This document shows positions 1 to 5,529 of a stretch of DNA of 7,427 nucleotides, piece after piece. The notes under the pieces were generated by a model, which was not told where the DNA came from, ran no database searches, and was given only the letters and a program-made list of their open reading frames with translations. The stretch spans positions 1-7,427 of the forward strand of contig JAUWSP010000125.1 of NCBI GenBank assembly GCA_030610025.1. The letters run 5' to 3'. The position numbers were made by a program, and so were the translations under genes. The first letter of the stretch is position 1. Every line of letters starts with the position of its first letter. This DNA is from Acidobacteriota bacterium (lineage in GTDB: Bacteria; Acidobacteriota; Thermoanaerobaculia; Multivoradales; JAHEKO01).

Positions 1-85
1 CCTCACCGACTTCAGAGAAGAGGCCCTCGAGCTCCGATTCTGTGGTTTCGTAATTCAGGTTACCGACGAAAATTGTGTTGCTGAT
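1..85 (-). CDS. RRM-type RNA-binding protein, N-terminal 28 codons (runs off the window)
   Basis: Read on the minus strand, the first 28 codons give S-N-T-I-F-V-G-N-L-N-Y after the initiator, then ETTESELEGLFSEVGE. IFVGNL at residues 5-10 is the RNP2 signature of an RNA recognition motif, and the helix after it has the usual T-x-x-E-L-x-x-L-F spacing. Small single-RRM proteins of this kind in bacteria bind RNA in the cytoplasm and are often cold-responsive; that is family knowledge. RNP1 lies outside the window. The start is odd: the codon at the normal initiator position, 83-85, is ATC, and it sits exactly 7 nt after a strong AAAGGAG. No ATG or TTG exists nearby in frame. The only conventional in-frame alternative is GTG at 113-115, which would add ten residues (VSATRERSTV) and has no SD. 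A sequencing or assembly error (ATG to ATC) is also possible. Family assignment is secure; the start is not. Confidence 0.85.
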   Translation of the reverse strand, partial: MSNTIFVGNLNYETTESELEGLFSEVGE

Positions 86-92
86 GACTGTA

Positions 93-99
93 CTCCTTT
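93..99 (-). promoter_or_regulatory. Shine-Dalgarno of the RRM gene, pointing to an ATC start
   Basis: AAAGGAG on the minus strand ends 7 nt before ATC at 83-85. The spacing is ideal for that codon, and initiating there gives the canonical MSNTIFVGNL N-terminus of RRM proteins. It would lie inside the coding region if the upstream GTG at 113-115 were used. Confidence 0.6.
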
Positions 100-120
100 C
101 CCGAGTTGCACTCACTGTTG

Positions 121-145
121 GCCACGCTGTTTACAAATGCGTGGC
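121..145. repeat. Perfect 7-bp inverted repeat in the RRM 5' leader
   Basis: GCCACGC (121-127) and GCGTGGC (139-145) are perfectly complementary around an 11-nt A/T-rich loop. On the minus strand it lies about 20 nt upstream of the RRM gene's SD, so it would form a leader stem-loop in that mRNA if transcription starts upstream. There is no T-tract on either side, which argues against an intrinsic terminator. A role in control of the RRM gene is inference. Confidence 0.5.
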
Positions 146-167
146 TCGATGATTTGACCTTCAGTGA

Positions 168-192
168 CAAGTCTACCCTCAGCGCAAGTCTA
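168..192. repeat. Direct repeat CAAGTCTA x2, 17-bp period
   Basis: CAAGTCTA occurs at 168-175 and again at 185-192 with a 9-bp spacer. It lies about 85-110 bp upstream of the RRM start. It could be a tandem protein-binding site or chance; nothing else in the window repeats it that I could see. Confidence 0.3.
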
Positions 193-336
193 GTTGAACC
201 CCTCCTGTTGAGTTGGCACTAGGGGAGCGGGGCGGGGACTCGATGTGGAAGAAGTACCGCCTCTGGGTGGAATTCGAGCCAATCACCCGGTGCAACCAGT
301 CCAGCACCACAAAGTTAGCACAAGATGCGGGAAGCG

Positions 337-351
337 TTCGAACGATTCGAA
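337..351. repeat. TTCGAA-CGA-TTCGAA dyad upstream of the FKBP gene
   Basis: Two copies of the palindrome TTCGAA are separated by 3 bp, about 120 bp upstream of the FKBP start codon. The arrangement is symmetric and could be an operator, but no known regulator is matched. Confidence 0.3.
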
Positions 352-472
352 ACACCGTGCTACCATCCTCCTGCGGTCGGCCTCTTAGCTCGCGTCCTCG
401 AGGCAGAGTCCTCAGATGCGGGAGCTCAGGCCTAGCAAGTGTCGACAGCCCATCCCTACCCCAGAGGAGCCA

Positions 473-898
473 ATGATCGTGATTGAAGAAGGCAGTACGG
501 TATCTATCGAGTACACCCTCACCCTGGACGATGGCACCACAGCTGACACCAACATGGGCGATGATCCTCTAGTCTACAGCCAGGGTCAGCAGGAGATCCT
601 CCCTGCCCTCGAAGAGGCCCTCATCGGTCTCGAGGTCGGGAACACGAAGAACGTCAGTTTGACCGCTGAAGAGGGCTACGGTCTTGTCGATCCTGACGGC
701 TTTCAGGAAGTGACCCCGGACATGGTGCCCGAAGACGCTCGCACGGTGGGCACCCTGCTCGTCGCCAGCGACCCGGAAGGCAATGAGCAGCCGATTCGAG
801 TCCACGAGGTAGAGGAGGACAAGATCGTCCTCGACTTCAACCATCCCCTGGCGGGACAGGCGCTCACGTTCGACATCAAGATCGTCGCGATCGAGTAG
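473..898 (+). CDS. SlyD-like FKBP-type peptidyl-prolyl cis-trans isomerase
   Basis: The 141-residue protein matches the SlyD/FKBP layout. An N-terminal FKBP strand region (about 1-35, with VSIEYTLTLDDG and a D-x-x-x-G-D turn) leads to the G-x-x-E-I-L-P-A-L-E-E-A-L-I-G-L segment typical of SlyD (about 38-53). The chaperone-type insert-in-flap domain spans about 66-125 (EEGYG at 66-70, VPED, then a D-x-N-H-P-L-A-G-Q-x-L-x-F motif at 121-133), and a final FKBP strand ends at residue 141. Family members isomerise X-Pro bonds and act as cytoplasmic folding chaperones. There is no signal peptide and no His/Cys-rich metal-binding tail like that of E. coli SlyD, so a nickel role is not suggested. The ATG at 473 is chosen because AGAGGAG lies just before it and the fold starts there; an in-frame upstream start at 416 would add 19 residues without homology. 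It converges with the aspartic-protease gene 12 bp downstream. Confidence 0.93.
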   Translation: MIVIEEGSTVSIEYTLTLDDGTTADTNMGDDPLVYSQGQQEILPALEEALIGLEVGNTKNVSLTAEEGYGLVDPDGFQEVTPDMVPEDARTVGTLLVASDPEGNEQPIRVHEVEEDKIVLDFNHPLAGQALTFDIKIVAIE

Positions 899-902
899 CT
901 TC

Positions 903-912
903 AGGCCGGCCT
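903..912. repeat. 10-bp palindrome between convergent gene ends
   Basis: AGGCCGGCCT is a perfect palindrome in the 12-bp gap between the FKBP stop and the protease stop, overlapping the latter. There is no T-tract or loop of useful size, so I do not call it a terminator. Confidence 0.4.
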
Positions 913-2224
913 ATTCCAGGACCAGTGCCATGTCGCGAAAATTGATGACATAGGCGTTGAATTTGTGCAGTACGTCCAGCCCGACGTTGCAGTAGAGGTA
1001 GTTGTCTTCGGGTGTCCGGATCGGGCGGGTGTAGACGTCTACATTTTGCAGATTGGTGCCGCCGGCCGCGATGGTCAGTGCGAGTCGTGGCAATTGGAGA
1101 GCCGGTATCTCCTGGAAACCGCCGACACCCCCGGTGGTGATCGTGACGTTTCTTCCCAGCGATTCCAGACGTTCGCGATAGCGCTGGAAGAAGGGCTCGT
1201 AGAAGACTGTCTTGTTGGCTCCTGTGTCGAGACGACAGATCAGATCGTCCCGCCTATACCGGACCCGCACCAGAGGGTCTAGATCATCCAGGGCCAGATT
1301 GCCCAGCTTGCGGACGGGTGGGCGAGAAGGGATCTCCATGACGTCATCGCGGCGGAAACGAATCTCCCCCATGGCCTCGACGACCGGGAAGCCAACCAGC
1401 CCCTGAATCGTGCGGCCGCCCGGAAAGGTCAGCAGCTCATCCGGAAAGACCAGGAAGACGACGTTGCGATAGTCGACCTTGCCGATCGACATCTGCGGCG
1501 CAACGGCCACATCGGCCAGCACCCGGCCACCGGTCGAGGTGGCGACCTCCACGTCAGCCGGTCTGACGGTCAGACCCAGTGCCTTGGCTTCGGAGGCCAT
1601 GATGACGGAGAAGTTGGCACCGGTGTCGAGGGAGAACTGGCGCTTTTCGTCGCCGATCTTCAGCGGCACTCGGCGGGAAGCCCCCAACGCAAGGCGACTC
1701 GAGCGACCTATCCGGGCTTCCTGAGGAGGGACATCTTTCAGGGCCTCGAGGAGGGGTAAGGTGCCGCGGACCTCCTGCTCGACCGCGGGGTCTTCCCTTC
1801 GCGTCGGCGACGCCAACAGGGAGCGGGCCGCCGAGAGGGCCTCGTTGTACCGGTGAAGTCGCAGATTGGCGATCACCAGCAGGTGCCGCAGTCTGAGGGA
1901 GACCAGAGGTGGCAGATCACTCTCCTCGAGCGCGGACTCGGCGATCCGGATCGATGCGGCGGGCTCGTTGAATGCCAGCTGCACAGCTGCCGCGAAGAAG
2001 TGGTGTTCGGGGGGCTGCTGCTCACCGCCGGGGCTCTTGGCGAGCTCCTCGCGCAGAGAAAAGAAGTCCCGGCTGTCATAGAGAGCCTGCAGATCGATCC
2101 TCGCCGGAGAATTGTCCCGCGTTGCATCTGCCGCCAGGGCTGGAATCGCCAGGCCGCAGACGATCCAGAACGCTAGCACCGTCCAATAGCCCACGATCTG
2201 GCCCAGACCATCTCCTCTACGCAT
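911..2224 (-). CDS. Exported retropepsin-like aspartic protease with two DTG halves
   Basis: From ATG at 2222-2224 the protein is 437 residues. It opens with a signal peptide: basic n-region (MRRGD), hydrophobic core VLAFWIVCGLAI, and an ALA|AD cleavage site near residue 31. Residues about 45-170 are helical and alanine/leucine-rich, suggesting short TPR-like repeats. Two protease halves follow. In the first, FSLDTGANFSVI carries Asp200 and is closed by QGLVGFPVV (about 274-282). In the second, CRLDTGANKTVF carries Asp333 and is closed by NVGLDVLHKF (about 413-422). Each half has the DTG loop and the hydrophobic-hydrophobic-Gly motif of clan AA aspartic proteases, so one chain could form a complete two-Asp active site. 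Two cysteines in the second half (about 331 and 412) could form a disulfide after export. It likely cleaves peptides outside the cytoplasmic membrane; the substrate is unknown. A TTG start at 2261-2263 would add 13 residues before the signal peptide and has no clear SD, so ATG is preferred, with AGGA 11 nt upstream. Confidence 0.85.
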   Translation of the reverse strand: MRRGDGLGQIVGYWTVLAFWIVCGLAIPALAADATRDNSPARIDLQALYDSRDFFSLREELAKSPGGEQQPPEHHFFAAAVQLAFNEPAASIRIAESALEESDLPPLVSLRLRHLLVIANLRLHRYNEALSAARSLLASPTRREDPAVEQEVRGTLPLLEALKDVPPQEARIGRSSRLALGASRRVPLKIGDEKRQFSLDTGANFSVIMASEAKALGLTVRPADVEVATSTGGRVLADVAVAPQMSIGKVDYRNVVFLVFPDELLTFPGGRTIQGLVGFPVVEAMGEIRFRRDDVMEIPSRPPVRKLGNLALDDLDPLVRVRYRRDDLICRLDTGANKTVFYEPFFQRYRERLESLGRNVTITTGGVGGFQEIPALQLPRLALTIAAGGTNLQNVDVYTRPIRTPEDNYLYCNVGLDVLHKFNAYVINFRDMALVLE

Positions 2225-2398
2225 TGTGTCGATATTCCTATCAGCTCCAGGCCCGGTTTCCAAAACGCGAACAGTCTCGCACTGGACTCCGGCATGACCG
2301 GTGGAGGGATCCGGAAGTCTTCACAGCCGTCGCTTCATGGTTGTGAGACCATTGGGGCAGCGAGGTACTGACGGCGCGAGGCCGGAGATCACCAGAAT

Positions 2399-3790
2399 AT
2401 GGCTGAAGTCAAGATTTGTGATGTGTCGCTGCGGGACGGGATGCAGATCCTGAACCGCCACGCCGTGATCCCGATGGAGGCCCGTCTCCAGTTGGCGGAG
2501 GCGCTGGTCAGGAGTGGAGTGCCGTACATCGAGGTGGGGTCCTTCGTGAACCCACGTGTTGTTCCGGCCATGCAGGACACTTCCGAGGTGCTTCGGCGTC
2601 TGCCGCCGTACGATGGCCAGATCGCTGCCCTGGCTCCGACTCTCGAGTACTACGAGCTGTTACGACAGGCGGAGAGGGTGAACACCGTCGCGCTTTTCGT
2701 GTCGGCTTCCGAAGAGTATGCGCAGAAGAATACGCACATGAGCGTCGCAGAGTCGCTGAAAGCGGCAGCGAAAGTGGCAGCCGCGGCCAAGGCCGATGGC
2801 TATCGATTGCGTGGTTACCTGTCGTTTGCCTTTCGAGACCGGAGCCAGAAGGATGGCCTGATGCCGGCCGAACAGGTGAGCGAGATCAGCCACCATCTGA
2901 TCGAGATGGGATGCGAAATGGTGGCTCTTTCGGACACGGACGGCTTGGCGACACCCAACGACATCGACCGCGTCGTGGGGCACGTGTCGCAGCAGCTGGG
3001 CCTCGAGCACATCGGCGTACACCTTCATGACCGCCGGGGCCTCGGAGTGACGAACGCCTTCGTGGCCTACAAGGCCGGGGTCCGTACCTTCGACGCCTCG
3101 ATCGGAGGAATCGGAGGAGCGATCACGGTTCGGCACTCCATCGGGAATGTCGCGACCGAGGAGTTGGTGGCGATGTTCGACAGCCTCGGGGTCAGCACCG
3201 GTGTCGACGTGCGTCCGTTGATCGAGGCTGGCTGCCGTGTGTCACAGATGGCCGATTTCGTTGGCGATCCCCCGCCACCCAGCAAGATCATCCTGGATGA
3301 GCTCGCCAAGCGGCGGATGGAGGTCGAGGAGACCGAAGGCATCGAGGCCGATCTGTCGCTGATGGATCTTGTCGGTTCGCTGATCAACATCATCGGACGG
3401 CGACCCCATACCCTCACCGTCGAGTCGGTGAGCCACACCCTGGTGGACGCCGGCAAACAGGTGAGCCTCTTTCTTCATGCGCCCACCAACCGAGCCGCTG
3501 TCATCTTCAGCTTGTTCATGATGCTGATCGTGTCGGGTGTTGGAGCTCTGTTCGTGCGGGTGCTACCGACCCCGTGGGCGGCGAGGAGTGAGGTCATTGC
3601 CATCACCCTTTTCAGTCTGGCGATGGTGCTCTTGATCGGCCTTGGGCTGACTCTGGTTCAGGTCGCCGGTGGCTTGAAGCTGCCAAGGTCTCTGACCCCG
3701 GATGAACGAACGATTGTGAGACAGGCTTTGAGTGAGCTGGCCGATGATTTGAAGGCCAGGTCTACCTATCCCAGAAGCTACGAGGTGTGA
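2399..3790 (+). CDS. HMG-CoA lyase-like protein with a C-terminal two-helix membrane tail; catalytic Cys replaced
   Basis: Residues 1-290 align throughout with hydroxymethylglutaryl-CoA lyase of the DRE-TIM (HMGL-like) family, which cleaves HMG-CoA to acetoacetate and acetyl-CoA. Visible landmarks are SLRDGMQ (Arg12, Asp13), YIEVGSFVNPR (Glu45), LSDTDGLATP (Asp179), VHLHD (metal-site His208 and His210) and GNVATEEL (Asn250). The glycine-rich loop normally reads GGLGGCP; here it is GGIGGAIT, so the catalytic Cys is Ala241 (codon 3119-3121). Lyase activity is therefore doubtful; a related aldolase or lyase, or a binding role, is possible. After a proline run (291-294) an added 165-residue part contains a charged linker, two membrane helices (about 366-388 and 399-424) and a cytoplasmic-looking tail rich in charge. 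The usual enzyme is about 300 residues, so this is an in-frame fusion in one uninterrupted frame of 463 codons. ATG is preceded by GGAG 11 nt upstream. The next gene starts 5 bp after the stop. Confidence 0.85.
   Translation: MAEVKICDVSLRDGMQILNRHAVIPMEARLQLAEALVRSGVPYIEVGSFVNPRVVPAMQDTSEVLRRLPPYDGQIAALAPTLEYYELLRQAERVNTVALFVSASEEYAQKNTHMSVAESLKAAAKVAAAAKADGYRLRGYLSFAFRDRSQKDGLMPAEQVSEISHHLIEMGCEMVALSDTDGLATPNDIDRVVGHVSQQLGLEHIGVHLHDRRGLGVTNAFVAYKAGVRTFDASIGGIGGAITVRHSIGNVATEELVAMFDSLGVSTGVDVRPLIEAGCRVSQMADFVGDPPPPSKIILDELAKRRMEVEETEGIEADLSLMDLVGSLINIIGRRPHTLTVESVSHTLVDAGKQVSLFLHAPTNRAAVIFSLFMMLIVSGVGALFVRVLPTPWAARSEVIAITLFSLAMVLLIGLGLTLVQVAGGLKLPRSLTPDERTIVRQALSELADDLKARSTYPRSYEV
3782..3787 (+). 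promoter_or_regulatory. Shine-Dalgarno of the small two-TM gene, inside the upstream stop region
   Basis: GAGGTG covers the last codons of the HMG-CoA lyase-like gene and ends 8 nt before ATG 3796. It decides in favour of ATG over the overlapping GTG at 3787 and implies translational coupling of the two genes. Confidence 0.6.
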
Positions 3791-3795
3791 ACCCC

Positions 3796-4185
3796 ATGGT
3801 CGAAGAGGAACTGCATTCCACTGCCCTGCCTACCAGCGAGGAGCCGGAGCTCAAGTTCCACGAACACGCTCGCGACTTCGCGGTGAAGCAGATTCGGGAC
3901 TATGGAGGACAGCTGATTCGTGAGTCTGTGGACACCGCGAGGTCCCGCCGGCACGCCCTGGTCCTACAGAAGGACGTCCAATACGCGGCCCACCGGCTCC
4001 ACACCGAGTTCCGAAATCGAAAGAACGTCTTGTTCCAGTTTCTGGGCGCCGGTCTGTTGGGCGTCTTCCTGCAGGGCTTCACTACCGAGATGCTGGCGCC
4101 GGATCCCGAGGCATGGACCGTCGTGGTGTACGTGGTCATTGGTTTCATCGGTATTTTCGGCGTCTTCTGGTCGCTGATCAGGTAG
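3796..4185 (+). CDS. Small two-TM membrane protein with a histone-fold-like N-terminal segment
   Basis: The protein has 129 residues from ATG at 3796. A GTG at 3787 overlapping the previous stop is possible, but GAGGTG lies 8 nt before the ATG, which is the better start. Residues about 18-72 form a charged, helical, soluble segment. Residues 46-68 (E-S-V-D-T-A-R-S-R-R-H-A-L-V-L-Q-K-D-V-Q-Y-A-A) line up without gaps with the end of helix 2, loop 2 and helix 3 of archaeal histones (E-A-I-K-L-A-R ... K-A-E-D-I-E-L-A-V), including the conserved Asp (Asp60). The clamp arginine seven residues earlier is His here, with Arg just before it. Two hydrophobic helices follow (about 77-95 and 107-128), separated by a short loop (EMLAPDPEA) and ending in SLIR. 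This is consistent with a membrane-anchored histone-fold or coiled helical protein; DNA binding is not shown. It is certainly co-transcribed with the HMG-CoA lyase-like gene. The fold call is my own motif comparison from memory. Confidence 0.7.
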   Translation: MVEEELHSTALPTSEEPELKFHEHARDFAVKQIRDYGGQLIRESVDTARSRRHALVLQKDVQYAAHRLHTEFRNRKNVLFQFLGAGLLGVFLQGFTTEMLAPDPEAWTVVVYVVIGFIGIFGVFWSLIR

Positions 4186-4192
4186 CGCTGCC

Positions 4193-4209
4193 GTTGGTCG
4201 TCGACCAAC
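4193..4209. repeat. Perfect 17-bp palindrome before the Nramp-like gene
   Basis: GTTGGTCG-T-CGACCAAC is perfectly symmetric, with 8-bp arms around a single T. It lies 8 bp after the stop of the two-TM gene and about 30 bp before the transporter ATG. Directly before it, GGTAGCGCTGCC (4181-4192) is a second near-palindrome. It could be an operator dyad or an mRNA hairpin (6-bp stem, 5-nt loop) that affects expression of the transporter. There is no T-tract, so it is not a typical terminator. No known metalloregulator box (Fur, MntR, DtxR) is matched. Confidence 0.6.
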
Positions 4210-4239
4210 CCGGAAAGCAAGATCCGAAGGATGGGTTCG

Positions 4240-5505
4240 ATGCAGAGAAGCCCTCCGCAACCGCCCCGGCGATCGCGTTGGATCAGCCCGCTTGCATTCG
4301 TGGGTCCCGGTCTTCTCGTGGCGGCCACGGGGGTCGGAGCGGGAGATCTGGCAACGGCCAGCATCGTTGGCAGTCGCCTTGGTCTGGCAGTGCTGTGGGC
4401 GGTGCTGGTAGGCGCGATCCTCAAATACGTTCTGACCGAGGGTCTTGCCCGATGGCAGCTGGCAACCGGGACGACGCTGCTCGAGGGATCCGTCCGATAC
4501 CTCGGTCGTCCGGCCTCCTACTTCTTCCTTGCCTATCTCCTCATCTGGAGCTTCACCGTGGGGCGGGCGTTGGTGAGTGCCTGCGGGGTAACGGCTCACG
4601 CCCTGGCTCCGATCTTCCCGGATCCCGTGACCGGCAAGGTCGTCTTCGGCGTGGCTCACAGCTTGGCGGGTGTGATCTTGGTTCTCGTCGGTGGATTTCG
4701 TCTATTCGAGCGGGTCATGAGTGTGTCGATCGGACTCATGTTCGTTACGGTGATCACGACCGCGGTGACACTCCGACCCGATCTGTCAGCCGTGGTTCGC
4801 GGCGCTTTGGTTCCTACGATTCCGCGTCTCGGCGAAGGAGGGCTAGTCTTGACGGTGGCGTTGCTCGGTGGAGTCGGAGGAACGGTGACGCTGCTGTGCT
4901 ACGGATACTGGATCCGCGAGGTGGGTCGGGAGGGGCCGGAAGATCTGCGACTGTGTCGATGGGACCTGGCCACGGGCTACGCGGCCACCGCAGTCTTCGG
5001 GCTCGGTATGGTAATCGTCGGTTCGACGGTTCAGGTCGAGGGCGGCGGTGCGACGCTGCTCGTCGATCTGGCGAGCCGTCTGGGTGAAACCCTTGGGCCG
5101 TCCGGAAAAGCCTTCTTCTTGATCGGCGCCTGGAGCGCCGTGGCCAGCAGCCTGTTGGGGGTATGGCAGTCCGTGCCCTATCTATTTGCGGACCTCTGGC
5201 GACTGCTCATGGATTCCAAGGAAAGTAGGGTGGAGGATGTGGACACGAGTGGTTTGCCCTACCGGGCATTTCTCGTAACCCTTGGTGTTGCTTCGATCAC
5301 CGGTCTCTTCAGCAGCTTCGTCCACATCCAGATGGTCTATGCGGTCCTGGGAGCGCTTTTCGTTCCGATGCTCGCGATGGCGTTGTTGGTTCTCAACGGT
5401 CGACGGAGGTCGATGGGGGCGCTCAGAAACGGCTCTCTGGCGAAAATCGCACTGCTGGGAGCCCTGAGCCTTTTCCTCGTCTTCGGCTATCTCCAGATCC
5501 GATAG
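4240..5505 (+). CDS. Divergent Nramp-family membrane transporter
   Basis: About 421 residues with roughly eleven hydrophobic segments and Nramp/SLC11 topology. The first helix region reads GPGLLVAATGVGAGDLATAS, matching the Nramp start GPG-x6-MDPGN-x-AT, but DPGN has become GAGD: the metal-binding Asp is Gly and the Asn is Asp. The sixth-helix MPH motif is replaced by GGVGGTVTLLCYGYW. Further family features are TEGLARWQLATG after helix 2, RLFERVMSVSIGLM near the middle and GAWSAVASSLLG near helix 8. Canonical members import Mn2+ or Fe2+ with protons; with both metal-site motifs altered, the substrate may be another cation or a different solute. ATG at 4240 has GAAGG 9 nt upstream; the ATG at 4231 would sit directly against that SD, so 4240 is preferred. 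It probably belongs to the operon starting at 2399, 54 bp after the two-TM gene, possibly with separate control by the palindrome at 4193-4209. Confidence 0.88.
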   Translation: MQRSPPQPPRRSRWISPLAFVGPGLLVAATGVGAGDLATASIVGSRLGLAVLWAVLVGAILKYVLTEGLARWQLATGTTLLEGSVRYLGRPASYFFLAYLLIWSFTVGRALVSACGVTAHALAPIFPDPVTGKVVFGVAHSLAGVILVLVGGFRLFERVMSVSIGLMFVTVITTAVTLRPDLSAVVRGALVPTIPRLGEGGLVLTVALLGGVGGTVTLLCYGYWIREVGREGPEDLRLCRWDLATGYAATAVFGLGMVIVGSTVQVEGGGATLLVDLASRLGETLGPSGKAFFLIGAWSAVASSLLGVWQSVPYLFADLWRLLMDSKESRVEDVDTSGLPYRAFLVTLGVASITGLFSSFVHIQMVYAVLGALFVPMLAMALLVLNGRRRSMGALRNGSLAKIALLGALSLFLVFGYLQIR

Positions 5506-5512
5506 TCCTCTA

Positions 5513-5529
5513 CTGCTGGGACCAGGCAG
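5513..5529 (+). other. Weak hairpin after the transporter stop
   Basis: CTGCTGG pairs with CCAGGCAG across a 2-nt turn with one bulged G, 8 bp after the TAG of the transporter gene. As RNA the innermost pairs would open to make the loop. There is no U-tract after it, so terminator function is uncertain. Confidence 0.25.

Larger units (their letters stand above)
86..472. other. Intergenic region between the divergent RRM and FKBP genes
   Basis: This 387-bp stretch separates two divergently transcribed genes, so it should hold both promoters and the RRM leader. I see no convincing sigma-70 -35/-10 pair on either strand and no tRNA or known small RNA. It holds a 7-bp perfect hairpin (121-145), a direct repeat of CAAGTCTA (168-175 and 185-192) and a TTCGAA-CGA-TTCGAA dyad (337-351). 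An open frame of 87 codons starting at 213 has low-complexity Arg/Ser-rich composition and no recognisable fold; I treat it as spurious. Confidence 0.6.

Noticed and set aside
337..366. Sigma-70 promoter TTCGAA / TACCAT before the FKBP gene
   Set aside because: The -35 matches the consensus at only about half its positions, and the -10 is poor; no better than background in this sequence.
213..476. 87-codon open frame upstream of the FKBP gene
   Set aside because: Low-complexity Arg/Ser/Pro composition, no recognisable fold, poor start context, and it overlaps the true FKBP start in another frame. Best explained as chance in GC-rich DNA.
903..912. Bidirectional terminator between FKBP and protease genes
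   Set aside because: AGGCCGGCCT is a perfect palindrome but leaves no loop and has no adjacent T-tract.
3320..3450. A second histone-fold-like segment in the HMGL-like protein's linker (around IIGRRPHTLTVESVSHTL)
   Set aside because: The loop 2/helix 3 resemblance is short and lacks the helix 3 Asp and a clear helix 2; too weak to claim alongside the better match in the next gene.
3787..3789. GTG start overlapping the HMGL-like stop for the two-TM gene
   Set aside because: The SD GAGGTG overlaps this GTG itself and is correctly spaced for ATG 3796, so the overlap start is less likely, though not excluded.
3964..4659. 231-codon minus-strand open frame across the TM gene and the start of the transporter gene
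   Set aside because: Composition is His/Arg/Gly-rich and it covers two well-supported plus-strand genes, with no SD and no family similarity.
4113..5087. 324-codon open frame overlapping the transporter gene
   Set aside because: It is extremely rich in Arg/Gly/Ser and lies out of frame over the Nramp-like gene, whose protein has clear membrane helices and family motifs. It is a GC-rich shadow frame.
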